Source: Podospora pseudocomata (taxonomy: Eukaryota > Ascomycota > Sordariomycetes > Sordariales > Podosporaceae). Taken from it: a stretch of 64,000 nt of DNA. The stretch spans positions 1,798,001-1,862,000 of the forward strand of contig NC_085890.1 in assembly GCF_035222375.1 (NCBI RefSeq). The letters run 5' to 3'. Positions 10,879 through 23,499 of the stretch are shown piece by piece; within the stretch, counting starts at the first letter, position 1; each line of letters begins with the position of its first letter. Under the pieces are notes generated by a model. It made no database searches, had not been told where the DNA came from, and saw only the letters and a list, made by a program, of their open reading frames with translations. The position numbers and the translations under genes were made by a program.

Positions 10879-11670
10879 TATGACGATTGCTCTGTAACTC
10901 TAGAAGACGGTGTCGATGGTGGTGGGTGTGCTCGACAACAGAATGGTGATGATGCTAATTGCAGTGCGGGAATGCTGGGAGTGCTGGGAATGCTGGGGGC
11001 AGTGTGGTTCGCGAGAGAGAACTGGAAGTAGCAACGCAATGACGTTAGGTTGCGAGTCCACAGGCGCGGCGCGGCTTGCTCTCCTCTCTGCTGGGCTCAA
11101 AATTGGGCAGGTGGTGGTGGGTAGGTGGGAGGGAGCTGGTGGCAAGTCGCAGTTGAGGCTTCTCCAACAAAGAATCAAATGGCACGCAGCTCGGGGGTCG
11201 GCCAAAAACACGTCGCTTACACCGTTAATAACAACACAAAGTGGGGGAGAACGGTACAGAGGGTATATCAGCGGGCAATCGTGAAGTTGTTCCGCGCAAA
11301 GGAGAGAGGTGCTGTGCTGTGGAAATTGCGGAGAGGGCGCTTGTCAGCTCTGGGCTGCCACCAGCTGCAAGGCCCAACGCGGGTTGGAGGTGGGATGTTG
11401 GGTGAGCATTCCTGGACTTGCCCCGCCTCCTTATTCCCAGCAAGGCGGTGAGTCGTCTAGCCAATCACGGTGCATTATTCATTGCTTGACAGGCAGCTCT
11501 CTCAGCCTTGTATATATTGCCCTGATTGTATGTTTGTGTATCTTTCTTGTTCCAAACCCATTTTATCTCACAATAATAAGTCTACATTATTTTTCATTAC
11601 CACTACAACCACACCAAAAACCCCCCAACACACCTCAGGAGATAAACAAATCCCCATACACCTACTAGGC
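10879..11670. other. Intergenic region: pph-1 promoter and exo84 3' flank
   Basis: About 790 bp between the pph-1 start codon and the exo84 stop. A short near-repetitive G-rich tract around 10970-11000 (repeats of GGAATGCTGGGA type) lies roughly 100 bp upstream of the pph-1 start. No gene is seen. Confidence 0.5.
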
Positions 11671-13849
11671 TCAAGACAAGCCCAAGCCAACCGGCCCGTT
11701 AGAGCCACTCTCGGCCCCGGTCTTGACATTCTGTCCGACAAGATTGCGAAAGTCCAGGCCAACCTCAGACAGCATGTCGGAATGTTCCTTTGCCCGATCC
11801 ATGCATTGAACCCACACCTCGTCGCCTTCTTCGGTACTGCTGAGCTGCCGAGCAAGGATTCCGTTGAAGGCATCCACTTCCTCCTTGGCCCACTTGACAC
11901 ATGCGCTCATCATGGGAGGCGGGAAACACGCCTGGAAACAGCTGACGGTGTTTCGTATGATGGTGAAATAAACAAATGAGATCTCCCAGATGTACAGATG
12001 CAAGTCGCCCTTGAAGATGCATTGTCTGTGTCATGGTTAGCTGCGTATTCCAAACATTTCTCTCCATTAAAATCGACTTACCTAGATCGCTTTTGGATAA
12101 TCTCACTGCGGGCCTCCAGATACGCCTCTCTGGCACGGTCTTCAAAACCGAGGCGCGTTAACCAAGAAACATTCTGCTTGGTCTTCCGCTGATGGTGATG
12201 CGTGGAAGTGAGTTCACGGGCAATCAAGGCCGCCAGCTTGGAACACCTCTCCTCAACTTTGAAGGTAATAAAGTCATGCGCAATGGCGTTCTTACGTAGA
12301 CCCAACGCTAAGCTCTTCAACTTTTCGATGCGGGCGACTGCCAGTTCAATCTGCTGGAGAGCGATATTGATATCCAGCTCATCCATTTCGCTCTCGACCC
12401 AGCGAAGGTTCTGCTGCTTCCCATCCACCTCAATGAGCATATCCTTGATATCGGACAGCGTCTCGAGCAGCTCAGTCTTTTGCAAGAGACCAGGATCGCG
12501 CGACGCAAAATAGTTGATGGTTTCCTTGGCCTTGTTGGTGGCTTCTCTTTCAGACTGGAGGTTCCTGCGCAATTCCTCCACAGTCTTGCGAATGTTGAGA
12601 ATCAGCGTTCCCTTTTCAGGATCTTCCGGTTTCTCTGTCCGGTAAATAAAAGACTCGTTTCCTCCACCGCCGCGAACCATGATGGCATCGGCCAACTTGT
12701 TCCTACCAGCTGACGAATCGCCTGTCCCAGCCATATCCACCACCTCCACGTCCAACAAATGCGAGCACCGGTCAGCCACCAGCTTCGTCATTGGACCCCT
12801 CCCATCAGCCCCCCCAGGTCCATCCGTCTTCCGCTTCTTGCGAGACGCGATTAGGAGGTGGTCGTTCAGGAGGAATATTTGCATAGACCGTCTAGACTTG
12901 TAGGTCGCATTATCGAGCTCTACCCACGGACCTGCATTTTGAACAACATGACGACCAGGGACGTTCGGTAGAAATTTCTGAGAGCCTTCTACGTTCTTGT
13001 AGAGCGCTTGCATCTGTGCGCTCCAGAGTGCCGTTCGATCAGCGACAGAGCTGCGCTTGTCCCGCTTGCTGAGCCCTGAAGGTATCTCATTGTTGAAGCT
13101 AACAGGTTCAGTACTGTTGGAAGCCGAGCGAAGTGCTGTGGTGTTGGTCTTTAATTCCGACATCAGGTTCTTGAGAGTGCGCATTTCGCCCTTGAGCTTC
13201 TCGGCCTCCTTGCTGATTTTGATGAACTGTGTGCGGTTCTGGTAGACATTTTGCTGCAAGTCAATCGAGGCGCGGCTCTTCAGCTGGCGCAAAGCAATCT
13301 CATACTCGCGAATCTCGTCCTCAGTGGCCTCACTAAGGATCTCGGCGACATAGTTCTCGGCAACAAGGTTCGGATTTCGAAGAGCCCTGACATCGACTTC
13401 GGGTGTAGCTCCAACCTTTCGACCACTCTCACCTCCTCTAGACGGCGGGGGCCGGCGGTCTTGAGCCTGGGCTTGAACATACTGGTCGAGGTTGCTGAGA
13501 GCTGGCATCGGGTTGGCGGTTGGATCGAAATCGGTGGGGAGTTGGTTGAAGCGGGTCGAGTATCTCCGTTTTACAAGATCAGACGTCTTATTTTCCAAGC
13601 AGGCTGTCAGTCAGGGAGCACAGAAATGTAGCACCAAAGCGGCTGCGAACTCACCTTTCCACTGCTCTGCGGCGGGGGTCGGGGCCGAGCAGGCGGGGCC
13701 TCTTCCGCGATGGACCGGGACCCGGACCTCTGAGAGCTCGCATCATTTTGCTGCAAGATTGGCCCAGAGATCTTGATGGGGGCTGCCTTGTTCTTCCTCT
13801 TTCCGCCGCTTCGCAACGATATCTTGAGCCTATCCCGATCTTCAGACAT
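11671..13849 (-). CDS. exo84: Exocyst complex subunit EXO84
   Basis: Three exons (13849-13655, 13586-12082, 12025-11671) give 684 residues. The start MSEDRDRLKISLRSG, the conserved TSDLVKRRYSTRF block, a coiled-coil stretch (about residues 140-220), a PH-like region (WVELDNATYKSRRSMQIFLLNDHLLIAS) and a helical C-terminal domain match fungal EXO84, which tethers secretory vesicles at the plasma membrane as part of the exocyst. The first intron uses GTGAGT. I chose the acceptor AATAAG directly before the ACG of TSDLV because it keeps the phase; the closer CAG sits only a few bases after the CTGAC branch points and would shift the frame. The start codon is 603 bp from that of the divergently transcribed tom20. 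Confidence 0.9.
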
Positions 13850-14452
13850 GGTGGGCGATTGGCACAACAAGGGATAAAAGTACAAGCCAAAGCCAGAAGC
13901 CAGAGGGATAGACCGGAGGCAAAGTTAATAGAGAAACGACGGTGTTCTGCTCAACAGAAACACGAGCTTGTGACAAGACAACAAGCGTCAGCCTCCTTGG
14001 CTACGGGCGCGCAGGTTGTTGTTGATGGCTTCAAATTCACAAGGCCGACTCCCCTCAACCACCAGCGACGTTCCCCTGCGTTTCAACCAGTGGAGCAAGA
14101 TGATGCAGCCGCTTGGACCGTGCGCTTTAAATACCTACGCTAGCGTTATCGCCCCGCCTGGACTCTCTGGCCCGGGTCCCGTGGACAGAGCTTGGCAGTG
14201 AACCTGGATCTCGGCCGGCAACGGGATGAAAAATTACCAGCGGCACACTGCGAACCTTCAGCAGACTGCAGCTCAGCTCCCACCTCCCACTTTCCACCAC
14301 CCATCCAGCCATCCATTTCAAGCTACCATCCGACCCGATCTCTCCCCGCCTTAATCTCGGTTTCCAGTTGCGCCCCTCGGCCAGAACCTCGCCAGCTCAC
14401 TACTTATCAACCCGCCTCTACCCCTCACCACAAATAATAAGCCTCTGTTACA
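13850..14452. promoter_or_regulatory. Bidirectional promoter region of exo84 and tom20
   Basis: The two start codons face away from each other across 603 bp, so both promoters must lie here. The tom20 side is C/T-rich (14280-14440), typical of fungal leaders. No TATA box was identified with confidence. Confidence 0.5.
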
Positions 14453-15150
14453 ATGGAATCTTCAGCGACAAGACCTGCCGTCATCGCTGTGGCCGCGGTT
14501 GCTACTGGTCTCTTGGGTGTGTTCCAGCCCGTTCCAACTTCCCACCTCCCATCCCTCCCTGCACCAGGCCGCAAAAAAAGCTAACTGCCCTCCTCACAGC
14601 CTACGCCGTCTACTTCGACTACCGTCGCCGCAGCAGCGCCGAGTTCAGGAGGGAATTGCGCCGCAACGACCGCCGCCAGGCTCGCAGCGCAAAGGAGCAG
14701 GCCCTCATCGATGCCGAGGCCCAGAAGCAAGCCATCTACCTCGCCGTAGACGAAGCCAAGGCCGAGGGCTTCCCCGACAACTCGGAGGAGAAGGAGGCCT
14801 ACTTCCTCGAGCAGGTTCAGATCGGTGAGACCCTCGCCGCCGACCCCTCCAAGGCTCTCGAGGCCGCCCTCGGCTTCTACAAAGCTCTCAAGGTCTACCC
14901 CACCCCTGGTGACCTGATCAACATCTACGACAAGACTGTCTCCAAGGTAAGAATGCTCGCTTTCCAGTCCAACTCTTGACTGTCTTACTGACCCTCGCAA
15001 TAGCCAATCCTCGACATCCTCGCCGAAATGATCGCCTACGACGGTGCGCTCAAGATTGGCACCAACTACACCGGTCCCCCCGGCGTCGACATGGCCGCCC
15101 TGATGCGCGAGATGGAGGAGATGGGCGTCAACCCAGCGGACATGGATTAA
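14453..15150 (+). CDS. tom20: Mitochondrial import receptor subunit TOM20
   Basis: Exons 14453-14516, 14600-14946 and 15004-15150 give 185 residues. A hydrophobic N-terminal anchor (AVIAVAAV type, about residues 8-24) is followed by [11 protein letters not shown], then a charged linker with [11 protein letters not shown], the presequence-binding TPR-like region ([23 protein letters not shown]) and an acidic Met-rich tail. This is the outer-membrane receptor that recognises presequence proteins for the TOM complex. The C-terminal [17 protein letters not shown] is typical of the fungal orthologues. The first intron is 83 nt and interrupts the end of the membrane anchor. Confidence 0.94.
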
Positions 15151-16408
15151 ACCACTTTTCTCCGACAACAAGACCAACACGATCTGGAAACGACGATAAA
15201 GAGCCCAAAAAATGGACAAGATGACGACGGCTGGACTAGGATATGGGAGAGCACCTGTCGCGTCGGGAAGGGAAAGCAAAAAGTCAGCCAGGAGAGAAAC
15301 GGGAGGACCTCGGCATATCGCGATCGAGACAACGGAACTGTCATTTTACGGGCGCGCAAGCAAGAAACACAGTCAACATAACACTCTACTCGGCGAAAAC
15401 GGCAATCTCTCTCTGCTCTGATTTTGTTTTTCCCATCCAGGCACAGGGGTGGGAGACGGATTCGATTTATCCCTTCCTTTTTTTTGGTTTAAAAAGAGAG
15501 GGGAGTGTATAAAAGACGCTTGTACATATAGACAAAATATCATGGGATGATGATGATGGGTAAGGTAGTGCGGGCCGGGAGGCAGGGGGGGAAGGGAAGA
15601 GGGGCAAACTTGGTTTCATCAATGGGGGGGGTATGGGAAACTGGGGGTTGGGGCGGCAAACCAAAAGTAAAAAGAGGAAGGGGTTTGCTGGGGCGGGAGG
15701 GCTTCTGCTTATGATCGGTTCTGTAATGAGATAAACACCACCACACAACACCCAGTGATTAAAGTAAAAAAAATAAAAAAGTTAGAAAATTGTTGGGGGG
15801 AGGGTTGTGTGTGTTACTGTGACACGGGATGGGAGCATGTGATGCTGTCCCGCGGTTCGTATGTTGGAGATGAGGGGAAGCTGCTTGGATTTTGTGCTGG
15901 ATTATGCCCCTGAGATGAAAAGAGCGGGAGAATGTGAAGCCTCTGGACAAAAGAAGCATGGTGCATTTGATTTAGAAGAGACAAGTCCTCTAACACTGTT
16001 CACTTGGTTTTCCGCTCGTGTGGGTTTAAAGCAACAAACTCGAGGCGGGTTCTATCGCACACAGCATGAAGAGACTGTTCAACCAAAACTAATGTTTGCA
16101 AACAATCACCAATCTTGCCCTATTCGCAAAACCGCTTTCAACAGAGGAGACATAGATATGGTCAAAAAGAATCCGAAGAACGCAAATCACCTCCTTTCAC
16201 CCTTTGCGATCTTCGCTACGTAGGTAAGTAGGTAGGTAGTCCCTTCACTCACCCAACACATCACCAACAAAGAAACCTCAAGTACTAAGTGTTTTGTATC
16301 ACGTATGTATCATGAAAATGTCCCACTTTTCCATTTTAGTAGTCCATTCTCTACATAATCCCCAAAACGCCTTTTGAATCCCACACTCCATGTCTTTCCT
16401 ATAAACCC
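15151..16408. other. Convergent intergenic region between tom20 and TYW1
   Basis: About 1.26 kb of 3' flanks. It contains G-runs around 15570-15680, A-runs at 15760-15785, and a small GTAGGTAAGTAGGTAGGTAG tract near 16220. No ORF with recognisable homology was found. Confidence 0.5.
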
Positions 16409-18857
16409 CTATGAAACTTCCACCGGCCTCCCCTTCCTATCAACCCTCTGATCCCTCGGATCAAACCCTCCCCTCCCCCACGTGGCCCACTCCGGCGTCT
16501 CAGGCCCCATATACTCCTCTGGCGTAAACTCCCCATCCGGCCCCCTCTCCTCCAGCAACTCAAAAAACCTCTCGTAATCAATCCTAGTATGCCACTTCCC
16601 CTCCTTGTGAAACCTGTCACTCGCCAGCAAGATGCAGCAACTGTGCGCATGCTCCGCCGCAATCCCATAATTCAGCCCCCTCTTCTTCAGCGCCTTTTCT
16701 AGCGCCATCACAAAGTCACACACCTCGTTGTAAAAGGGCACATTCTGCATCGTCAGACCTGCCGAGGACGAGGTGGATGTTCCGCAGTAGGTGACACCCT
16801 TGATTTCGACAAAGCAAGGGAGTCCCTTCTGGACTAGGTCAGCGTAGCCTTCCACTTCGTCTTCGAGGTTAAAGTCCTTGACGAGGGTGAGGCGGAATAC
16901 CGTCCGTTGTTGGAAGCGGCGTTCGCGGAGGATGTCGAGGCAGCGGTTGAATCGCTCCCAGAAGTCGCGGTGGAGGGGTCTGTCGATGCGGCGGAGGGAT
17001 TCCTTGTTTGAGGCGTCGATGCTGACATACAACTGGGTGACGTGTTGGAGGGCGGCGAGTTGATCGGGGTGCTGGGCGTTGCACACAAGGAAGGAGGAGA
17101 TGCGCTCCTTGTGGAGCATACCGAGGAACTCGTTGATGTGAGGGTAGAAGATGGGCTCGCCGACTAGTGACAAGGCGCAATGGCGGATGCGCATGGCCTC
17201 AGCGAAGCGCTCTGCTCGTACTCCAGGAACGCCGCGCATCATTTTGATCTTCTTGTAGTGATTCTCCTTCACACCGTTGAAGATGAGATCTGGGGGATCC
17301 ACGACCCAGCGCCAGTTGGTGCCGACGGGATTTGTGCCGTGGCGCCAGCAGAAGACGCACTTGTTGGAGCAGGAGAGCGATGGTGTGGTTTCCATGCACT
17401 GGTGAGAATTGATGCCGTAGAAGGAATACTTGTAGCAGGAGCCACGGCCGCGCAGGGCAGACTTTGTCCAGCGGCAGATCTTGACACCCGAGTGAGAGCC
17501 GACGATGGCGTAGCCTTGCTTCGTTAAGGAGTTATATGTGGGTGAACCCTTCGGTACCATTTCCTTGATGACGGCCGGGGCAGCAGCCTTCCTTTTTGGC
17601 TTGCCTTCGGTTGTGAAATCGACCGCGATCGGCCCAGACGACTTCTTCCCAGTATTGCCGCTCACCGCCATAATCTGCCCAAGATCCTCCAGATCTCCCA
17701 AATCCCCCGAGCTCTTGGACTTTCCATTTTGCTCAGCGCCCTCATCATACACCTCTCCATCATCATCAAGTTCCTCATCATCACTCTCAATCGGATCACC
17801 AGAACCAGGAACACCCTCCCCTAGTCCACCATTCTGCTCAATCTGACCCAACACATCTACCAACCCACTCTTCCACTCCGCCAATCTCTCCTTCCCGTCC
17901 CTCTTCCAATCACCCATCCCCAGCGGATACGCCCTCTTCCTCCCACTCAACTTCGCCATCCACTTATCCACCTCCTTCGCCTGGAAACAATACCCCTCCT
18001 CCTCCGTCGGCCACCCCTCCCTATCCCCAAACCCAAATACCGAATACCCCAATATCGGCGCCAACGGCGAAGTATCAATCCGGAAGTCGTGGTGTGTTTC
18101 CTGAAGGTGCTCCAAGAAGGTATCGTTGATACTATCAATATTAAAACTCGGCAGCAGGATCAAATAAAAGTAATCCACCTTCTCCTCCCCCTCCGTCTTT
18201 GGCGGACTGATGAAATACTCATCATAGTCCACCTCCGAAAGATCCAGCACCTGCGGCGACAAGAATGTCGTTTGCTCCCCTTTTGCCTTTGTCAAAGCCT
18301 CCTCAAACGCCCCCGCGAACTGCTTCGCGATCTTCTCGGTGCTCCCCGTCAAACAAGAGAAAAAGACCAAAACTTGAATCTTCCTCGCTTCTCCCCCTTC
18401 CTTCTTCACCCGTTTACTCGCATCACCCTTTATCCTCCTCGGCCCGGCGGTCTTCTTCTTTACCCCCTCTTTCTTCTCATCATCACCCGACGAACCCTCC
18501 GAGCTGGAAACTTTCTTCACCACCACCTTGTCAAGTTTCTCTGTTGTCGTCGTCGTCGTCTTCTTCTCGTCCTTATTCAACGCCCTCGGCAAAGCCACCA
18601 ATTTCTGTTTCTCTGATTGCGCGTCGTTCAACCGGAGGTAAAATCTCAAAAAAGTAAGGATAAACACCGTCGAGAGCAAAATAGGGATGCGGTGTTCGTG
18701 CCAGAGATCTACAGCATCTACAGTATGAGGGGAACACAACATATTAGCCCACCATACAAAGCGAATGGGACCTAGGGATGGGGGAACAAAACTCACAGTC
18801 CATCACCCTGCCCATGATGGCGGGGCTGAACCCTTCCCAGTCATTGGGGAAGACCAT
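16409..18857 (-). CDS. TYW1: tRNA wybutosine-synthesising protein 1 (radical SAM enzyme)
   Basis: A 61-nt first exon (18857-18797, MVFPNDWEGFSPAIMGRVMD) and a long exon 2 (18717-16409) give 789 residues; the two in-frame acceptors (before 18717 and 9 nt further on) differ by three residues. Order of parts: an N-terminal membrane-anchor-like helix (ILLSTVFILTFLRFYLRL), a low-complexity Lys/Thr region, a flavodoxin domain (VLVFFSCLTGSTEKIAKQF), an acidic linker, and a radical SAM domain with the CxxxCxxC cluster in SLSCSNKCVFCWRHGTNPVG. TYW1 condenses N1-methylguanosine-37 of tRNA-Phe with pyruvate to form the 4-demethylwyosine ring. All cluster cysteines are present, so the enzyme should be active. 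Confidence 0.93.
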
Positions 18858-19304
18858 TGCCGGCGGCGTTGATTGATTTGCTGCTGCCCCAGCGCGATGT
18901 TGTACCACGTTCCTTTCTCGAGATGTATATGCAGGTCGGGTGTGAAATGCTCCTACTCTGCTGCTACGACACAAAAGGGCGGTTGTCGCAAGGGGAAAAA
19001 AAAAGATTTGAATTGGGGTTGTCGGGATTGATTCTCGCCCGCCTCCCTGCACGCCAAAAACTGGTGCCCCGCACTAAACGTCGGATTAAGCTTCCTTTCC
19101 CTTATCGTTGGACCCCTGTAAGTGGAAAGCCCCGCTAATAACCGCTGGGCGCTGGTTGACGGTGTGTTGATCCAATGGGAGTTGGAGTGTTGAGCATCTC
19201 AAGACAACATCAGGTTGAGACAATCCAGAGTTCTGTATACATATAAGATCTACATGTTTTGTATCTCTTCGCCAGAATGGGTATCACATCAACCAACACC
19301 CCCT
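18858..19304. other. Intergenic region upstream of TYW1
   Basis: About 450 bp between the TYW1 start codon and the stop of the TMEM42-like gene, both on the minus strand. It contains A-runs near 18990-19005. Nothing gene-like was seen. Confidence 0.5.
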
Positions 19305-20521
19305 TCACCTCTCCTCCTCCACAACTAAATCCTGTAACACATCCTCATCCTCCTCCTCATCATCCTCACTCTTCCTCCTCCTCCCCTCAACCCCATCATC
19401 CTGCGTCGCCAATGAAATCCCATCCACACTTACACCATCACTCATCACTGCTTCCTTGACCCCCTCATCCTTGCTCCCAATAATGACATTCCCCGCCACA
19501 AGCATCGCAGCCCCCATCCACCACAATGGCGGGAGCGCCTCAGAGAAAATGGCAAAGCCGAGGATGGCGGTGATGAAGAAGTTGCAGGAGGTGTTCATGA
19601 TTGAGACTTGAGTCGTAGAGTTACCCTTTGAGAGGGCTTTTGTAAAGAGGGTCCACATCTAGGCAAGAGTTAGTGCGACTTGAAAGTGAGGGTGTTGTAA
19701 GTGGGAGGGGGGTGAGGGGTGGGGTTGGTGAAGAGGCACATTTGGTATTATTCGCAGCCTCGTAGGGCTGGACCACTCAGCTGAGGTGGTGGATGCATGG
19801 ATTTGCGCGCCATTGACGCAAGGTGCAAGGGGAAGAGAAGGGGAAGAGAAGGGGGTGGGGGGGGGGGGGTTATGCAAGTATCAGGCCATGTGGAACACAT
19901 AAGTGAAAACGGTACTTACGATGCCGTTGAAGACGAGATTGAGGGAGAAGAAGGACTGTTGAAGATGTCAGATACATAGCTACATGGCTTGATCATAAAA
20001 TGGAGTGAACTTACACCTCTCACACCAACCTCAACAATCCCCTCAGCCTTCTCCAGGCCAACAAGGCGCGCAATCCACATCGACAGTGTAGTCGTCAACT
20101 CAGTCGTAGTCCTGCAGAGATTAACATCGTCATCAGTTTGAGCCCCAGACACACACTCGACATGACAAAGAATCACTCACAACTTGGCAAAAACACCATT
20201 AAAAGCAGCACAAGCCCCGCTAGCAAGCGCATAAACAATCCACTCGTTCCTCTTCGTCCAGCTCGCCGTCGATGATGGCACACCACCCCCATCAACGGCT
20301 GTACCCTCCGGAAGGAGCGGACGCTCCTCATCTGATAGCCGGCTCATACCACACTTGTCCTTCTCATCCTCTGCAACCGTTGGCTGATTTGGCGGGGCTC
20401 TCTTTTTGAGAGATGTCACTTTCGTATCCGATGAAGAAGAAGTCACAGCCGAGGAGGTAGTTGTTGTATCATCCAACCCAGAAGCAAGCCTGCGCTGCGC
20501 CTGTTGTCTTGTCGTTGGCAT
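19305..20521 (-). CDS. TMEM42/EamA-like membrane transporter family protein
   Basis: Four exons (20521-20181, 20111-20015, 19955-19920, 19658-19305) keep phase and give 275 residues. After a disordered N-terminus of about 95 residues come NEWIVYALASGACAAFNGVF, a loop ending in VGVRG, SFFSLNLVFNGIMWTLF, NTSCNFFITAILGFAIF and LPPLWWMGAAMLVAGNVII, the single-repeat DMT fold of TMEM42-type proteins. The tail is acidic (DDEEEDEDVLQDL). Exon 3 is only 36 nt, and the intron after it is long for this window (261 nt), so annotation pipelines may truncate the gene. The substrate is unknown. Confidence 0.8.
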
Positions 20522-21486
20522 TGCTTGAGTCGTCGTGGTGTGGGGACAGACGCGGGCCGCGCTGAACAAGGAAGGCCGACTGGCTGGCTTTAAAGAGCAA
20601 TTGATCCCCGTCCGTTATCGAATGGGGGTAGCGGATGGCCCGGATAAGGCCTGCGGTTTGGGGACGCACAGAAGTCCTCGGTTCCTGTTTTGTGCCGTTT
20701 CCAAGGATGTGGGATGGAGGTCTTGGCTGAGGTTCGTTGTTCACGAAAACGGTGTCCCACTGTTGGTTTTGGAAGTGGTTGTCTAAGTTCGAGTCATGCA
20801 AATCTGAGACTTGGAAGCGGTGATAGGTGAGATGGTAATTGCATGATAAGTTCTCAATTGCACTTGTGAGATGCTGTCCTCACGAAGAAAGTTTAAGATG
20901 AGTGTTTTTCTTGACGCGATGTTGGATTGATGTCAACTCTGGCCCCTGTAGTGGTGCACGTGCCACTGGAGAACAGGGGGGCCTTTTCAGTGTGATGATA
21001 CCTTCATTTGCAAACTGTTTTACTTGGATACCTGGTAATCTCTTTACCCGCTTTTGAACAAGTTCAGAAACTTCATGTCGTATATATTCAACATATATGA
21101 CCATCCCCTATCAATCAAGGTGGTGGGCAAAGGCACGACTGCCGATTGGCTCAGTTCATCATCACAGATTCCCAGGTCATCCGGCCGAGACACATGAGAA
21201 CAAACGATATGTGATATGAGGGCCTCCTCAGTCCCATGTCTGTTCATCCCAATGGTTTTTTGCTCAAGTCCCGACGACTGGTGAGCTGATGTATAAATAA
21301 GATCTCTGCTGGTATGTAATCTCAAAGCAAACCGCATATGAGAACCTCTAGGTTGACCATAAACGCCTATAAACCGCCCATACTATGCCCATATGCCTCG
21401 AAAACAAATGCCCAACTCCAGCTTGCCATTGCAAAAAAAGAAAGTCCATGATGTGACAAAAGCTCAGGTCGCTTGGCGAACGGCGC
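20522..21486. other. Intergenic region between the TMEM42-like gene and toa2
   Basis: About 965 bp with the promoter of the TMEM42-like gene and the 3' flank of toa2. ORFs present are short and without recognisable motifs. Confidence 0.5.
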
Positions 21487-22195
21487 TTACTTGTCGTCGT
21501 TGCGCTTCGCGCTGCAGCTCACAATCTTCACCTTGTCGGCGACGACCGATCCTTGGTTTCCGTCCATCTTGAAGGTGACATTGCGGATCAAGAAAGTCCA
21601 GACTTCATCACAGAAGCGATATGTGTCGAGGGAGCCCTGTAACGTGAGAGGAGTGTAACCTCGTTGTTAGCCTTGCATGTTCTTAACCACTCGCCGTGAG
21701 AGGGCAGGCAAAGAAGGGTTGTGTGTATGCAAGGGTTATAGATGGGTGTTTGTGTACAGCGTCCCTCAGGTTAGGAATGTGGAAAGAAGATGGTATTCAC
21801 CTTGAAAGTCAAGCGCTGCTTGACCTTTTCTTGCAGCGTCTCGGCAACAACACGATCGAACTGAGTCAGTACCTTCATGGCGAGCTGAGGAGCGATACTT
21901 TCATCGCCAATCAGTTCGTCGAGGGCATCCGTCAGCGTCAAGCCGAGACTGTATCCCGACAGGGAATGTCAGCAACTCGACTTCCTGATTTTACGATATG
22001 GAGATGAAGAATGGATCTGTGTTGGAAAGAAGTGGGCAGCAGTGAAACGGCTTGTTTTGCTCTGCTATGCTGCCTTGGGGTGCGCCACCGCATCCGCGGA
22101 TGGGGCTCGCGCAGCCATCAAGAGGGCGGATTCGTGCAAGTAAATATGTACCTTCCATGACGATACAAATCGTAAAAGCCGGTGTTCGCCGCCAT
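21487..22195 (-). CDS. toa2: Transcription initiation factor IIA small (gamma) subunit
   Basis: Exons 22195-22152, 21948-21801 and 21636-21487 give 113 residues. The protein starts [12 protein letters not shown], continues [18 protein letters not shown] and [18 protein letters not shown], then [19 protein letters not shown] and the beta-barrel strands ending [14 protein letters not shown]. Four-helix and beta-barrel segments are all present and the length is right for TFIIA-gamma. With the large subunit it stabilises TBP on the core promoter. Its start codon is 389 bp from that of vma-16, transcribed the other way. Confidence 0.94.
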
Positions 22196-22584
22196 CGTGT
22201 CTGTATCTTATGTCTAGTGCGTTTTTCTTGATACCGCAGGGTCTGATGGCGTGGTTGTTTGATGAAAAGTTCAAAAGTTTGGGTGGTTTAAATACTTCTG
22301 GGGAAAATGAGGGCTGAGAAAGCTGGAAGCAGGCGAAGCCGTCTGAGTCACGTGCCAAGGGATCCACTTGTCTCCAACGCAGCAGCTGCGGGCTTGGCAG
22401 TTGGCGGCGCTGTGGACTGGCTCATTGGACATCTGTGTTTTGGGGAACCTGGAAGCAACGCAACGCATCAAAGCCGATGAACGAACTGTCGAAGCTCTGG
22501 AAAGGGACCTGACGACCGCCTCCTTTTCGATCGACAAGCATCGACACGAACCCGAACAACGGTGCAATCAATACATCAGTCAGG
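22196..22584. promoter_or_regulatory. Bidirectional promoter region of toa2 and vma-16
   Basis: The 389 bp between the two start codons must carry both promoters and leaders. No element was identified with certainty. Confidence 0.5.
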
Positions 22585-23499
22585 ATGAGCTTAACGTACG
22601 GGGTTGCGGGGATAACAACCCTCCTGACAGTGGTGGGAGCTTGTGAGTTGCCTACACCAGCGCAGCAGCATGCATGGCGAGATGGCCATCATGAAGAGCT
22701 TCCTTTGCTAACCACATTGACTGCGCAGACATGCTTTTTACTGGAAACGGTGAAGCATTCAATGTACGATTACATCCGTCCATCCGTTCGATCTGTTCCT
22801 ATCAGCGCAAGCCATCATTACGCGGTCTCGGCAGCATGCTTACGACGAATCGCTTGTTCTAGGTCGGCGCCTTTCTCGAATCCGTTTCTCCATACGCGTG
22901 GGCAGACACAGGCATTGCCCTCTGTATCGGCCTTTCAGTAGTAGGAGCAGCATGGTATGGACCAACCCCTATCGTTCTGGGCAGAGCAACAGCATAATAA
23001 CATGGTGATGCAAACTACAGGGGTATCTTTATCACCGGTTCCTCCATCCTGGGTGGTGGTGTCAAGGCCCCCCGAATCCGAACCAAGAACTTGATCTCGA
23101 TTATCTTCTGTGAGGTCGTCGCCATTTACGGCGTCATTATGGCCATCGTCTTCTCCGCCAAGCTCGCCCCCGTCGAGGGCGCGGATGTATACTCTGGCAG
23201 CACCTACTTTACGGGTTATGCGCTCTTCTGGGCTGGTCTGACTGTCGGCATGTGCAACCTTGTTTGCGGTGTTGCTGTTGGTATCAACGGTAGCGGTGCT
23301 GCTCTTGCCGATGCTGCCGATCCTACTCTGTATGTGCGCCCGTGATCAACATGATCAAGGTACAGCTACTGACATCATATGCTACAGCTTCGTCAAGATC
23401 CTCGTCATCGAGATTTTCAGCTCCGTTCTTGGACTCTTCGGGCTCATCATTGGACTTCTCGTTGCCGGTAAGGCTGAGGATTTCGGAATGCACTCCTGA
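22585..23499 (+). CDS. vma-16: V-type proton ATPase proteolipid subunit c''
   Basis: Five exons (22585-22642, 22729-22763, 22863-22954, 23021-23329, 23388-23499) give 201 residues. Read through the junctions the protein runs [20 protein letters not shown], then [56 protein letters not shown] and later [20 protein letters not shown]. The FCEVVAIYG glutamate is the proton-carrying residue, and its placement in the first proteolipid repeat together with the extra N-terminal helix identifies c'' (Vma16) rather than c or c'. It is part of the membrane Vo ring that acidifies vacuoles. Exon 2 is only 35 nt. Confidence 0.93.

Noticed and set aside
12900-13600. Using the nearest CAG as acceptor of the first exo84 intron
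   Set aside because: It is only a few bases after the branch points and breaks the phase to the conserved TSDLVKRR block.
19659-19919. 72-codon frame inside the long intron of the TMEM42-like gene
   Set aside because: Pro/Ser low-complexity; the flanking splice sites match in phase and restore family sequence without it.
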